From Molanna angustata (taxonomy: Eukaryota; Arthropoda; Insecta; Trichoptera; Molannidae): a stretch of 64,000 bases of DNA. Location: positions 17,822,653-17,886,652 of the forward strand of contig OY754990.1 of the NCBI GenBank assembly GCA_963576475.1, given 5' to 3'. Shown in pieces: positions 21,770 through 31,619 of the stretch (position 1 is the first letter of the stretch; the number at the start of each line of letters is the position of its first letter). Position numbers and translations under genes: made by a program. Below the pieces are notes generated by a model. That model saw only the letters and a list, made by a program, of their open reading frames with translations. It ran no database searches and was not told the DNA's origin.

Positions 21770-22110
21770 ATGGCGGGTTTATTGCCATTATGCAATCTCT
21801 TTCAAACATCCTAAACAACGTGAAGCCTGAGATAAATTTGTTATAAAAGTTTGTATTAAAGAAATATAAAATTATAGTTATATAAGTAAGTTGATCTTTG
21901 TAATGTTATCAGTTAAGAGGTATTTGTATTTTATTAAGGGAAATTTTTCTAATGCTGATACGCTTACATATGTGAAAAAAAAATCGAAAAAAAATAAAAT
22001 GGTAGCATGATAAATAACTTTGAATACATTTTTCCTCTTCTGGGAATCGAACATAGAACGCAAATCACATAAATCACACGATTCACCACTGTGTCACAGA
22101 GTTCGGCGCT
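21770..22110 (-). mobile_element. tRNA-derived SINE, family 1, diverged
   Basis: The minus-strand head has TCTGTGACACAGTGGTGAA (box-A-like) and GTTCGATTCCCAGAAGAGG (box B). The tail near 21790-21770 has GGCAATAAACCCGCC. It is longer than the copy at 4012-4215, with extra sequence between head and tail. Confidence 0.6.
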
Positions 22111-22139
22111 TTTCATATTTCTAATAATAATAATAATTT

Positions 22140-22584
22140 GTTCGCTGTGAAACAACAATTTTCACGGACGATTTCTCCGCCACTCCTCCCGCACTCCTCA
22201 CCCTGACGCCAAAGTGGTGGCCGCGACGGTGGTGTTTTTTCATGCTGAAAGGATTTCTTCTCAAATATTTGGAATATTGGCACGTGACGGCTGGCGGATC
22301 AGGTGTGCCGCGAGTGGGCCGCGGGAGAGGCCACGGGGTGAGGGTTTGGAAGCTATGGTGGAAAACAGTCATTCTAAAACTGTATTTTTTATTTCGCACA
22401 TGACATTCACGAAACAAGACACGAAGTGATGTCAGAATATTAAGAATAATACGAAATTCGTATAAATAAAAAAATCAAAAAGAAATTTCTCCACTTAAGT
22501 ATTTTAATTTTAAGGGGGTGCTCCTGGATAGCGAGAATTATAAAACTAAGAATATGATCAAAAGCCAAATAAGCTAACGAAACA
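22140..22584 (+). other. Possible 5' UTR of the LINE at 22585
   Basis: The sequence from about 22140 to 22430 is distinctly more GC-rich than its surroundings and directly precedes the endonuclease frame. LINE 5' UTRs often carry an internal promoter, but I see no defining element and no target duplication. The 5' end is therefore uncertain. Confidence 0.3.
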
Positions 22585-23472
22585 ATGAAACAAAACTCGC
22601 AAACCAATCCTACCAAACACGGTCAGAAAAAACGGCACTTTTCAGAGCCACAGATGACAATGGTGTCTATAAACATCGAAGGACTGACACCAGAAAAAGA
22701 GTCCATCCTATCAGATATATGTTTGACAACAGCCTGCAATATACTTTGCGTCCAGGAGACACATCGAGGTATTGAACATAAACGACCCGAAATTGAGGGA
22801 ATGCGTCTAGCAATTGAAAGACCTCACAGAAGATATGGAAGTGCTATGTTTGTGCGACCGGACGTAAGGATTATCTCAAGCAGCAAGACGGAATATTTAG
22901 ACATAGAGATTTTAACAATTGACATCGGTATATTTACCATGAGCTCAATATACAAACCGCCAAACATAGATTTTAAGTTCAATGAGACATCAAATTTTGG
23001 AAACCACACAACTAGAATAGTAATCGGGGATTTTAACAGCCATAGCGTTAACTGGGGATACCGGGAGACGAACAGTGATGGAGAAGCGGTTGAACAATGG
23101 GCTGAAAATAGACAAATGGCACTAATACACGACTCTAAGCTTCCGTATTCATTTAACAGTGGAAGATGGCGCCGAGGATATAACCCCGATAATTTATTTG
23201 TCAGCAACAACATAGCAAGCCAGTGCAAAAAATGTATATTGGCTCCAATACCTAAAACTCAGCACCGACCCCTTGCGTGCCAGATATACGCTGCAATTAG
23301 ACCAAGAAATGTCCCTTTTCGCCGGAGATTTAACTTTAAAAAAGCGAATTGGCATGAATTCACGGCTGCTCTGGAGAGAACAATCGACAACATACCCCCA
23401 CATCCTAAATGCTATGATCAATTTGTAAACACCTTGAAGGAAGTGTCTAGACGATATATACCCAGAGGATGA
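22585..23472 (+). pseudogene. LINE ORF2, endonuclease part, ending at a premature stop
   Basis: 295 codons of an apurinic-type endonuclease that nicks the target strand to prime reverse transcription. Visible signatures are VSINIEGL (residues about 27-34), CVQETHRG, VIGDFNSHSVNWG and a C-terminal HRPLAC in place of the usual SDH block. The TGA at 23470-23472 is in the same frame as the downstream reverse transcriptase (23494-25572), inside a conserved IPRG..TNY stretch, so one nonsense change splits what was a single ORF of about 995 codons. The N-terminus is lysine/glutamine-rich and no separate Gag-like ORF1 lies upstream. Clade not firmly assigned; jockey/I-group by overall motif style. 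Confidence 0.85.
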
Positions 23473-23493
23473 AGAACGAACTATGTTGCTGGA

Positions 23494-25572
23494 TTGCCTC
23501 AGATCATGACCAGAGATCTTGAAATCTATGCGGAGAAGTTTGACCTGGATCCTTTCAACGAAGACACGATAAGCACCGGAGAAAGAATTATGAGTGCAAT
23601 ATCTGAGGAAAGAAGAAAAGAATGGATAAATACCCTGAGTGAATTGGACATGTCTAAGAATAGTAATAAAGCCTGGAAACTACTTAAGAAACTAAATAAT
23701 GAAAATAACCAACCAAAACACCACATAAACATCACAGCTAACCAAGTCGCCCATCAACTCTTAATCAACGGAAAGACAGAGAAGGGTGAGAGAAAGACTA
23801 GTACTAGGATAATAAGAGGGGAATGTGAAGAGAACCACAATTTCGCAACCCCAATCAGTGACCAAGAGGTACGCGCAGCGGTACACAAAATGAAATGCAA
23901 GAAGGCTGCTGGTACAGAGCAAATCAAACAGTTCGGCTCAAAGACTATAGAATGGCTTACAAAATTTGTGAATGAGTGCGTAAATTCTGGACAAATACCC
24001 AGCTTGTGGTCGAAGGCCCAAGTGATAGCTCTACTAAAGCCCGGAAAAGAGCCAACCGACCCAAAAAACTTTCGCCCAGTATCGTTGCTCTGTCACCTTT
24101 ATAAAGTTTATGAACGTATTATACTGAATAGAATCGGCCCAATCATAGAGAATAAATTAATAAAAGAACAAGCGGGATTCCGTTCTGGTAAATCATGCAC
24201 TAGCCAAATTTTAAACCTTTCCCAACATATGGAGAATGGGTTCGAAGAGAAGAAGATAACTGGAACTGTATTCATAGACTTGAGCGCCGCGTATGACACA
24301 GTAAACCATAGAATTTTGCTATCAAAGATCGATAGCTTAACAAAAGATTTCAAGCTAGTTAAAATCTGTGAATCAGTCTTGAAAAACCGCAGATTCTATG
24401 TGTCACTACAGGTCAATAACAGCCGGTGGAGAATACAGAGGAACGGATTACCACAGGGAAGCGTGCTGGCGCCGACTCTTTTCAACATATATACGAACGA
24501 CCAACCTATAGGACCAGAAACCCAACACTTTATATATGTCGACGATCAGGCGATAACAGCACAAGGCGACGCATTTGAGGATGTGGAAGGAAAGATATCA
24601 AGAATGTTGGTTAGAATGACAAAATACTATAAAGATAACCACCTAAAACCCAATTCAGCAAAAACTCAAGTGTGCTCCTTCCATTTAAGAAACAAAGAAG
24701 CTAAAAGAAAGCTTAAAATTGATTGGCAGGGCGTTGAATTGGAGAACTGCGCAGAACCAAAATATCTGGGGGTTAAACTGGATCTAACCCTCTCCTATAG
24801 AACCCATTGCACAGATACACAGAAAAAAGTGGCTGCTAGGAACAACATTATACGGAACCTGGTTGCTTCAAAATGGGGAGCAAGTCCCGACGTGCTCAGA
24901 ACATCCACGATAGCACTGTCGTACTCCGCTGGCGAGTATGCTTGCCCTGTTTGGTGGCAATCAACGCACGCAAAAAAAGTGGACACTTCCCTAAATGAGG
25001 CAAATAGACTCATAACAGGATGCCTTAAACCAACACCCTCAAACAAAATATATGCTCTCAGCGGAATTGCCCCACCAAATATTCGGCGGGAGGTGATAGC
25101 ACAGGCGGAGAGAAGTAAGCAAATCACTGACCAGAGACATATGCTATATGGACACCAACCACCAATTAGTCGCCTCAAGTCCAGGAGGAGCTTCCTAAAT
25201 GCAACCAACCCCTTGACAGACACACCCGAGAATGCGAGAAAACGTCTATGGAGGGACTCAGCAAGGGAATCGCAAGGGACTATATTCAACACTCCAATGG
25301 AAACCCTACCACCAGGCCATGACCTCCCATGGCCAATATGGAAAACGTTAAACAGGATTAGGACTGGGCTAGGCCGCACAAAGAAGAACCTACAGAGATG
25401 GGGAATTATTGAGGACTCGATGTGTGAGTGTGGGCAGGAGCAGAACACCGAGCATCTCCTCGCATGTCCATTGATTCCCGAACAGTGTGACTGGAGAGAT
25501 TTTGCGGAGCGAGCCCGCCTCGAGGACAAAGTAGTTAGAGTTGTGGCATTTTGGGAGCGAAGGGGGCTTTAG
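23494..25572 (+). pseudogene. LINE ORF2, reverse transcriptase and C-terminal domain
   Basis: 692 codons without internal stops. Reverse-transcriptase blocks in order: KKAAGTEQIK (about 136-145), FRPVSLL (194-200), EQAGFRSGKSCTSQI (225-239), motif A TVFIDLSAAYDTVNH (258-272), motif B GLPQGSVLAPTLFN (318-331) and motif C YVDD (348-351) with both catalytic aspartates. Near 637-652 a CECG..NTEHLLACP block is the CCHC-type knuckle typical of jockey/I-group LINEs. The protein would copy element RNA at a nicked chromosomal site. Its first residue is only the next usable codon after the stop at 23470. The 3' UTR is only about 20 bp and ends in AAG repeats near 25600. Confidence 0.9.
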
Positions 25573-25600
25573 TCTGACCGACACGATAAGAAGAAGAAGA

Positions 25601-26127
25601 CTATTCCATAGTGTGGAGAGTAATAAAAATAGCTCCGCGAACCACCTTTGTATAAATTTGAAACCCTTGAGTTTCTCGTCAGGGGTGTCGAAATCCAAAC
25701 CGATATCAATAAATCGTTCTCGTTCGTGACATTGCGCCAGAGACCCATATTATGCGCCTTTAAAATTTTTCAAAAAGGACTTTGAGATATGAGCAAAGTT
25801 TGTTATCGGAGATGAAATGGAAAACGCTATAATGTTGACGTCCAATTTACATATTATGTATGCTTTCGATACAACATTTTCCATCTTCAATGAGAAATCA
25901 TTTCCTGAATACTTAACACACCCATCTTCTATCAAAGACTGAAAATAATACTTTTTTTCTGAAGATTTGATGTAGGTAGGTACCTACAGTGAAGACTGCG
26001 AGGTACCGGCTTAGGATATTGCTTCCACTATTGTTTAATTATTACAAGGTAATAAATACAGGATTGAAAGAACGTTTTTATATAAGAATTTCAACTCCTC
26101 ACTACCCCAAGGGGATAAAGTAAGGAT
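25601..26127. other. No confirmed gene
   Basis: AT-rich. 25990-26125 contains blocks (ACCGGCTTAGGATATTGCTTC, CTCCTCACTACCCCAAGG, as shorter matches) also found near 18945 and 13520, probably upstream parts of longer Z-type copies. Confidence 0.4.
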
Positions 26128-26312
26128 CTCATTAAAAAGGCATAATTGGTGAACGTTGCGCAAGCGCATAAAGTGATCACGTAAACCAGCCGATGACAGG
26201 TCGTAAGCCCTTTAGGTGCCTTGATTTCCCGGTTCTCCTACAGTAAATATTCCAACTTCGTCTCTATTGAGATAATTAAAAATCTATTAAAAAATATCTT
26301 TGACTCCCGATT
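26128..26312 (+). repeat. Retroposon Z, copy
   Basis: GGTGAACGTTGCGCAAGCGC through CAACTTCGTCTCTATTGAGA to TTTGACTCCCGA, almost the same as the copies at 37 kb. The usual 3' end (ATATTCG) is missing. Confidence 0.85.
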
Positions 26313-26374
26313 GTATTCTGAAAGTTTCATCACAATCTATCTGTGTGTGCTGTGTACTATGTACCTACAGCGTG

Positions 26375-26505
26375 TTTATTCTACTGTATCGATTATAGAA
26401 TAAAGTACTTATTCGTTACTTTTCAATATTTGAATATCTGATAATCGCTTAGACTCCATTAAAATTTGAAGGATATCTGAATAGTACTTCTCATTCGTTT
26501 CATAC
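26375..26505 (+). repeat. Dispersed repeat V, partial copy
   Basis: ATCGATTATAGAATAAAGTAC and TTTGAAGGATATCTGA (shortened here) match the repeat at 54085-54480. Confidence 0.55.
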
Positions 26506-26574
26506 AATTAGTGGGCCAGTATAAAATACACAATATCTACGGGACTCAATTCATAGTTTGATAATTAATCTCCA

Positions 26575-26970
26575 AACATACCATCATGCTGCTTTCATAT
26601 TCTGGGGAGGAAATAAGGATTGCCCTCCATACTTTCCTATCTTGACATACATACCTATGTACATGTTTTGTATATAAAACAAAATATCTTAAAGTAATAA
26701 TAATAATGAACACTTCCTTGCACCCTGAGCAAGTGGCGAGTTTATTGCCGTATGGAAATTTCTTCCAACAAACCAACCCAAGGAACACTTGCGTGAGAAA
26801 TAAATTTAAATAAATTTCTCCTCTACTGGGAATCGAACCCAGGACGCCCGCACAGAAACCAAACGGCTCAAATATTTGGATTTAAGGGTTTATAGTTTGG
26901 TACGTATTCTTCAACTTCACATAAAATCGCCATCGACAGTTGGATCTCATGTGTTTCATGCATCTAATAA
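26575..26970 (-). repeat. Dispersed repeat Y, copy 2, split by a SINE
   Basis: 26575-26650 (minus) reads CQDRKVWRAIL and SSPEYESSMMV, a LINE C-terminus. 26880-26965 carries TATAGTTTGGTACGTATTC and GACAGTTGGATCTCATGTG. In the copies at 5040-5290 and 28325-28560 these two blocks are joined without the SINE. Confidence 0.7.
26703..26870 (-). mobile_element. tRNA-derived SINE, family 1, inserted in repeat Y
   Basis: Minus-strand box B GTTCGATTCCCAGTAGAGG (26820-26840) and tail GGCAATAAACTCGCCACTTG. The box-A region is cut short at about 26870, so the copy is 5'-truncated. Confidence 0.75.
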
Positions 26971-27046
26971 AATATAAAAAATCCATAAGTATAATTTTGA
27001 ATTCACAAGAATGTTGTTTCTAAAAATCACCCATATAACATCAACA

Positions 27047-27480
27047 GTGCATTCCAGCCCATATGTAAAGACGCGAAGGATACAGGAGTCAAAATCATCC
27101 ATATAACATCATTACATCAACAGCTAGTGCATTCCAGCCCATATGTAAAGACAGGAAGGATACAGGAGTCAAAATCATCCATATAACATCATTACATCAA
27201 CAGTGCATTCCAGCCCATATGTAAAGACGGGAAGGATACAGGAGTCAAAATCATCCATATAACATCATTACATCAACAGTGCATTCCAGCCCATATGTAA
27301 AGACGGGAAGGATACAGGAGTCAAAATCATCCATATAACATCATTACATCAACAGTGCATTCCAGCCCATATGTAAAGACGGGAAGGATACAGGAGTCAA
27401 AATCATCCATATAACATCATTACATCAACAGTGCATTCCAGCCCATATGTAAAGACGGGAAGTATACAGGAATCAAATAG
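27047..27480. repeat. 76-bp tandem repeat, six copies
   Basis: GTGCATTCCAGCCCATATGT starts near 27047, 27127, 27203, 27279, 27355 and 27431. Spacing is 80 then 76 four times. Copies 3-5 are almost identical; the first two and the last vary. 76 is not a multiple of three, so a coding repeat is unlikely. Confidence 0.9.
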
Positions 27481-27582
27481 TGATTTCTTTAAATCTTTTC
27501 CAAATTTTAAGGATTTAATGATAAAAGATAGCTTTCCAAATGCAGCCAAGCCTAACCTCATCTCCTCTCAATCTCAGCATCC

Positions 27583-27772
27583 AGGGGGGCAAGTCTGGTT
27601 CGACCGGCGAAATCAAACCCCAAGTGATTACCCATATCATGGATATAATTATCGTATGGAAATCTATGACATCTAAAGATATCGTAGAACTCTATATAAT
27701 AATTATATCCATGAAATGGGTAATCACGATGGTTTTGATTTCGCCGATTGAACCAGACTTGCCCCCCTGATC
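27583..27772. mobile_element. Palindromic MITE, CAGGGGGGCAAG type, copy 1
   Basis: Left arm CAGGGGGGCAAGTCTGGTTC, right arm the reverse complement ending CTTGCCCCCCTG. The arms of about 75 bp include GATTACCCATATCATGGAT. ATC on both sides may be a 3-bp target duplication. Related to 50212-50398. Confidence 0.85.
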
Positions 27773-28324
27773 CTCCTCTCTCATTAAAGTTGCTCATCTA
27801 GAAAACATAACGCCCTCAATTTTTTTTAATAAAATACATAAAATTAATAAGGTCTGTGGCAGGACAACGTTTGCCTGAGACCACTTGTTAAAATATCAAA
27901 ATATAAATTCTTATATCACAGAAATTTGTAAAATATAATTTCATCGGATATACCAACGGAAATTATTTTAGCGATAATTTCTCAAAGGATAAAATAACAT
28001 TCGATAATAAACGTATCGAAAGCTCTCCTCAATATTCCAATGAAAGTACTTGTACATGGGTATTTTAAATTAAACAAGATTAGCAAGAAAATAACTACCT
28101 ACAAGAAGATAAATATGATACAATTAATAATGAAAACACATTTTGGCTTTGAAAAAACATATATGTATTTACTTTCGAGAGATTCGCCATTTCGGTAAAA
28201 CCATCTCCCCGGTTTCCAATATCAATCGATACATAAGAAATAATCATTCATTCATTCATATCATCACGGCATTTCGTTTGATCACTTTTACTGCCTCGTA
28301 TCTCAAAAAGATGCATTCTCTTAT
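27773..28324. other. No gene seen
   Basis: AT-rich unassigned sequence. The plus frame at 28143-28331 shows no domain. Confidence 0.4.
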
Positions 28325-28560
28325 CTACTAGTTGCATGTAACACATGAGATCCAACTGTCGATAGCGATAGTATGTATAGTTCAAGAATAAGTACCAAAC
28401 TATAAACCCATAAATACAAATCATTTTATATTTTAAGATATTTGGTTTTCTATACAACACATGTACCTAGGTATGTGTGTCAAGATAGGATAGAATGGAG
28501 GTCAGTCCTTTGATCCTAACCCAGAATATGAAAACAGCATGATGGTATGTATGTATGTTT
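28325..28560 (+). repeat. Dispersed repeat Y, copy 3 (opposite orientation to copies 1 and 2)
   Basis: TAGTTGCATGTAACACATGA through GTCAAGATAGGATAGAATGG to GCATGATGGTATG and a TATG tail is the reverse complement of 5040-5290. Confidence 0.75.
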
Positions 28561-28585
28561 GGAGATTAGTATCAAACAATTAAGT

Positions 28586-28721
28586 AGGTATAAATGAAAA
28601 CACTAATTAGTTTTAGTTTCACTATTTAATTTTAACACTGGCACTGACCGGTATCGATCTGAAGATCATCGTCAGAGTGCGCGAAAATGAAAGTAAACAG
28701 AGTTTAAATAGATATGACTGA
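28586..28721 (-). repeat. Penelope-like element terminal repeat, 3' copy
   Basis: 136 bp identical, in inverted orientation, to 30090-30225. It lies downstream of the Penelope-like ORF and carries a hammerhead-like motif on the sense (minus) strand at 28641-28680. Penelope elements typically carry such terminal repeats with hammerheads. Confidence 0.85.
28641..28680 (-). ncRNA. Candidate hammerhead ribozyme in Penelope 3' repeat
   Basis: Minus strand: stem I GCACT pairs with AGTGC. Core CTGACGA is followed by stem II TGATC/GATCG with a TTCA loop, then GATA, a 2-bp stem III CC/GG, and a GTC cleavage triplet. All parts are in the order of a type I hammerhead. GATA replaces the usual GAAA, which may reduce or abolish activity. 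Confidence 0.6.
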
Positions 28722-30089
28722 AATATTGGTACACAACCTTTTTTTTTTTTTTGTAAAGTTCTATCAGTTCGATTAGTATTGCCAGAAAGAACTGATGAAA
28801 AAAACTGGCAAACAAAACAGTATGGTAAATATGTGTGATGTATACAAAGTTTAGTAATGTTGAAGTAGAAAGAAAAACTGATTTTACATTATACAATATA
28901 GAAACGAATTATAAGAAAATATAAATATTATTGAGTATCCAGAGGTTGTGTATCCATGTAGTGAAGACCAAATGTGTGCAGGTATCTGAAACAAAGAGAG
29001 TGGCCGGCAGCAAAATTAGCTTTATATCGAAAGTAAACAAACAATAAAGGATAAGTGTTGGAATAACCCCACATTAACTGCATATAATGTAGATTGTTTA
29101 AAATATCGGTTTTAATAACGGTGAAGGGGAGAAGTCTGTCTGTAAATTTATCAAAGTTTTGCTGTTATCACATTTCAAACGATTTATTTCTAAGATCTCC
29201 AAACGATCTAGTTTTTTACCTTTAGGGTTAATATGTAAAATTTTGGTATTACTATCGATGGAGAAGTCATGACCAAACTCGTTAAGATGTGCAGCAAAGT
29301 TGGATGAGTCCTGATTAAGTCTTTTACAACGTAAATGTTCATTAATACGGATCTTAAATTGTCTTCCCTTTTGGCCGATGTATACACTTGGACAGGAACC
29401 ACATGCTAAAGAATATATACCGTTATTTTCAATGGGGTCTATTTTATCTTTATTGTTAATGAGCATTTTGCCTAATGTTTTTGGATTATAAAAAGCTATA
29501 TTTTTCCCTGATTTTTTAATAACGTTACCTGCTTTTACGGACGAATTTCCTATGTATGCTAATTTAATCCATTTATCTGATTTTAAAGATTTTATAGTTA
29601 ATCCAGGGGCTATGTTTCTGAGAAGGTTTTTCTTTTTCTTTTTTCTTATTAAGTCATTAATTAATTTAACTTTATATCCGTTGTTTAGTGCTAAATTATA
29701 AATAATATTGAGTTCGTTATCATAATTTATTTTTGACATAGGTACATTAAAAAGTCTGTGTATTAATGAGTGGAATGTAGACAATTTGTGAGAGTTGTGA
29801 TGTCTCGAGCTATTATGTATTATATTATCACTGAATGTGGGTTTCCTGTAAATGTTAAAATCTAAATTTCCATCTATAATTTGTATTGTTAGGTCTAAAA
29901 AGTTAATTGAGGATCCACCAACCTCCATCGTAAATTGGATGGATTTATTCAGGGAGTTGAGAGATTTTAGAAATAAGTCTAACTGTCTTAAAGATCCTGT
30001 CCAGATACCTAATATATCATCCACATATCTTTTATATATTAGGAGATTTTTAAAACCGGACAAGGAGGAAAGTTTGTTTTCTAAGTAAA
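28722..30089 (-). pseudogene. Penelope-like retroelement, 5'-truncated ORF: RT end and GIY-YIG endonuclease
   Basis: The minus frame from about 30087 to 29098 is open (321 codons if started at the TTG at 30063). It begins just before the reverse-transcriptase catalytic block YKRYVDDIL (residues 10-18 from that start), then GSSINFLDLTI and NIYRKPTFSDN. A lysine-rich linker follows, then a GIY-YIG nuclease: GIYSL (215-219), VYIGQ (227-231), R234 and NEH (241-243), with KLDRLEILEI near the end. The family copies its RNA and uses the GIY-YIG domain to open chromosomal DNA. The fingers and motif A are absent because the frame stops at the terminal repeat. 28722-29097 is 3' UTR. Confidence 0.93.
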
Positions 30090-30225
30090 TCAGTCATATC
30101 TATTTAAACTCTGTTTACTTTCATTTTCGCGCACTCTGACGATGATCTTCAGATCGATACCGGTCAGTGCCAGTGTTAAAATTAAATAGTGAAACTAAAA
30201 CTAATTAGTGTTTTCATTTATACCT
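30090..30225 (+). repeat. Penelope-like element terminal repeat, inverted 5' copy
   Basis: Perfect 136-bp inverted partner of 28586-28721, joined directly to the truncated 5' end of the Penelope frame. Inverted partial terminal repeats at the 5' end are a known Penelope layout. Identity over the full length indicates that the structure is young. Confidence 0.9.
30131..30170 (+). ncRNA. Candidate hammerhead ribozyme in Penelope 5' inverted repeat
   Basis: Same motif as 28641-28680, here on the plus strand: GCACT 30131-30135, CTGACGA 30136-30142, stem II 30143-30156, GATA 30156-30159, CC/GG, TC, AGTGC 30166-30170. It would be antisense to the element ORF. Confidence 0.6.
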
Positions 30226-30316
30226 AGTATAATGGAGTTTCACCACGAATTATCCGTCGACAAAATTAACAAGTTAAACAATTAAGTGTTCTTATATATT
30301 GTGTGAAGGCTACTAC

Positions 30317-30830
30317 CATACAAATTGTATGAAGCAATGTCGTCACTAAATTCAATTTTTATAAAAATTGTTAAAAAAAATTTGAGATGTGCTAATATAA
30401 TTGTAATATTTTTTTTAGAAAAATAAATTGTCTAGTTTGGGTGTTTCGGTTTTTTTCGATATTTAAAAAAAAATGGAAATATAGGCAGTTAAACTCATAA
30501 ATTTATCATAAAAAAAATATTTTTCTTAATAAAAAATGTTTGAGAAACTCTGGAATTTATTGGAAAAAATTTATTTGAGATTTTGTATTTTTCTATGTTT
30601 GTACCAATTTTCAGGGTTCTATCTTTTATATATGGAAAAATAAACCAAAATTTTAAAAGTTGATAACCCCTGACATAAACTAAAATTTACAATTCTGAGT
30701 ATAAAAGTTTTGTTGGCATATAAGTGTTTATATATTCTGAAAATTTGGGCTCTGTAAATTGAGCGGATCAAAAGTTATAAGGGGGGGACACACGCCACAC
30801 ACACCCACACACACACATACACAAAACTCA
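30317..30830. repeat. Dispersed repeat W, copy 2 (inverted)
   Basis: Reverse complement of 4531-4997: begins CCATACAAATTGTATGAAGC, includes TGGGTGTTTCGG and ends ATTGAGCGGATCAAAAGTTA followed by a CA-rich run. Confidence 0.75.
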
Positions 30831-31089
30831 CATAAAATGTTCTACTCCGAATTCTGAGTAAATCCATGTATGGGAACATATATGCTGCGAGGCCTCTAAT
30901 TGGTGTTATTAGCATGGAAAAAGTCCACTACGCTATACAAAATGTTCTTTCGTACACGCATCTTGGCTTAATAATGTCGATTCATTCAGAGAATTGAATT
31001 CTCATGAACGAATCGACAGTTGGATTAATAAACTTTGATTTTTTTAAGGCTTAAATTAATAAAACAAATACTTACAATTTTTAAGAATT

Positions 31090-31540
31090 AATAACATTAA
31101 AATTACTTTGTATAAACCACTTTTATTAGTACCAAGTCTACATGTTTCAAGAACAATGTTCTCTTCCTCAGGACACTTAGTGTACTAGTTAACAAATTAA
31201 TCTTAAAAATAATATGTGTAGATAAAAGCAGTGAGAGGGGAAGAATGGAGGTGTAGAGGGGAAAAGGAGGTTAGGGTGACCATATATAAGCTAACACTAT
31301 TTTTACAAAAACAGAGTTTTTTTATATACATAAATTTACCAAATATTACATTATAAGGGAAATAAGTTTGACAGTTGATTATTTGTAAAATTAATTTTGT
31401 TATTTATTATTGGTTTATTTAAATATACATTTTTTCTTATTTCCAATATTTCTAGCTTTGAAGTTTTTAATTCATTATGCCTACATAGCCTTATTGCCAT
31501 AGTATATAATGCCTTTAACCCCCTGGTTTTCAAATAACAT
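31090..31540 (-). pseudogene. Second Penelope-like element, 3' fragment
   Basis: The minus frame to 31351 reads NELKTSKLEILEIRKNVY, corresponding to the KKLDRLEILEINRLK end of the GIY-YIG domain at 28722-30089. The 3' UTR contains GGAAGAGAACATTGTTCTTG and a hammerhead-like fold (31131-31180). It is a different Penelope family from the 28.6-30.2 kb copy and only the last part of the gene remains. Confidence 0.7.
31131..31180 (-). ncRNA. Candidate hammerhead ribozyme, second Penelope family
   Basis: Minus strand: CTGAGGA core, stem II GAGAAC/GTTCTT with an ATT loop, perfect GAAA, stem III CA/TG, and GTA as cleavage triplet. Stem I can form between CTAAG..TC and GA..CTTGG with a small bulge. 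One extra A sits between core and stem II. More canonical than the first copy at GAAA. Confidence 0.55.
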
Positions 31541-31619
31541 ATTATGTTCACAATGAGATATGTATATAAATAAATTTGATATGTTCTGTCGACATAAATT
31601 TCTATAGATGGACAGAACA

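Noticed and set aside
22121..22417. 98-codon minus frame in GC-rich DNA
   Set aside because: More likely the GC-rich 5' region of the downstream LINE. No motif seen.
24795..25529. 244-codon minus-strand frame
   Set aside because: Antisense shadow of the reverse transcriptase at 23494-25572.
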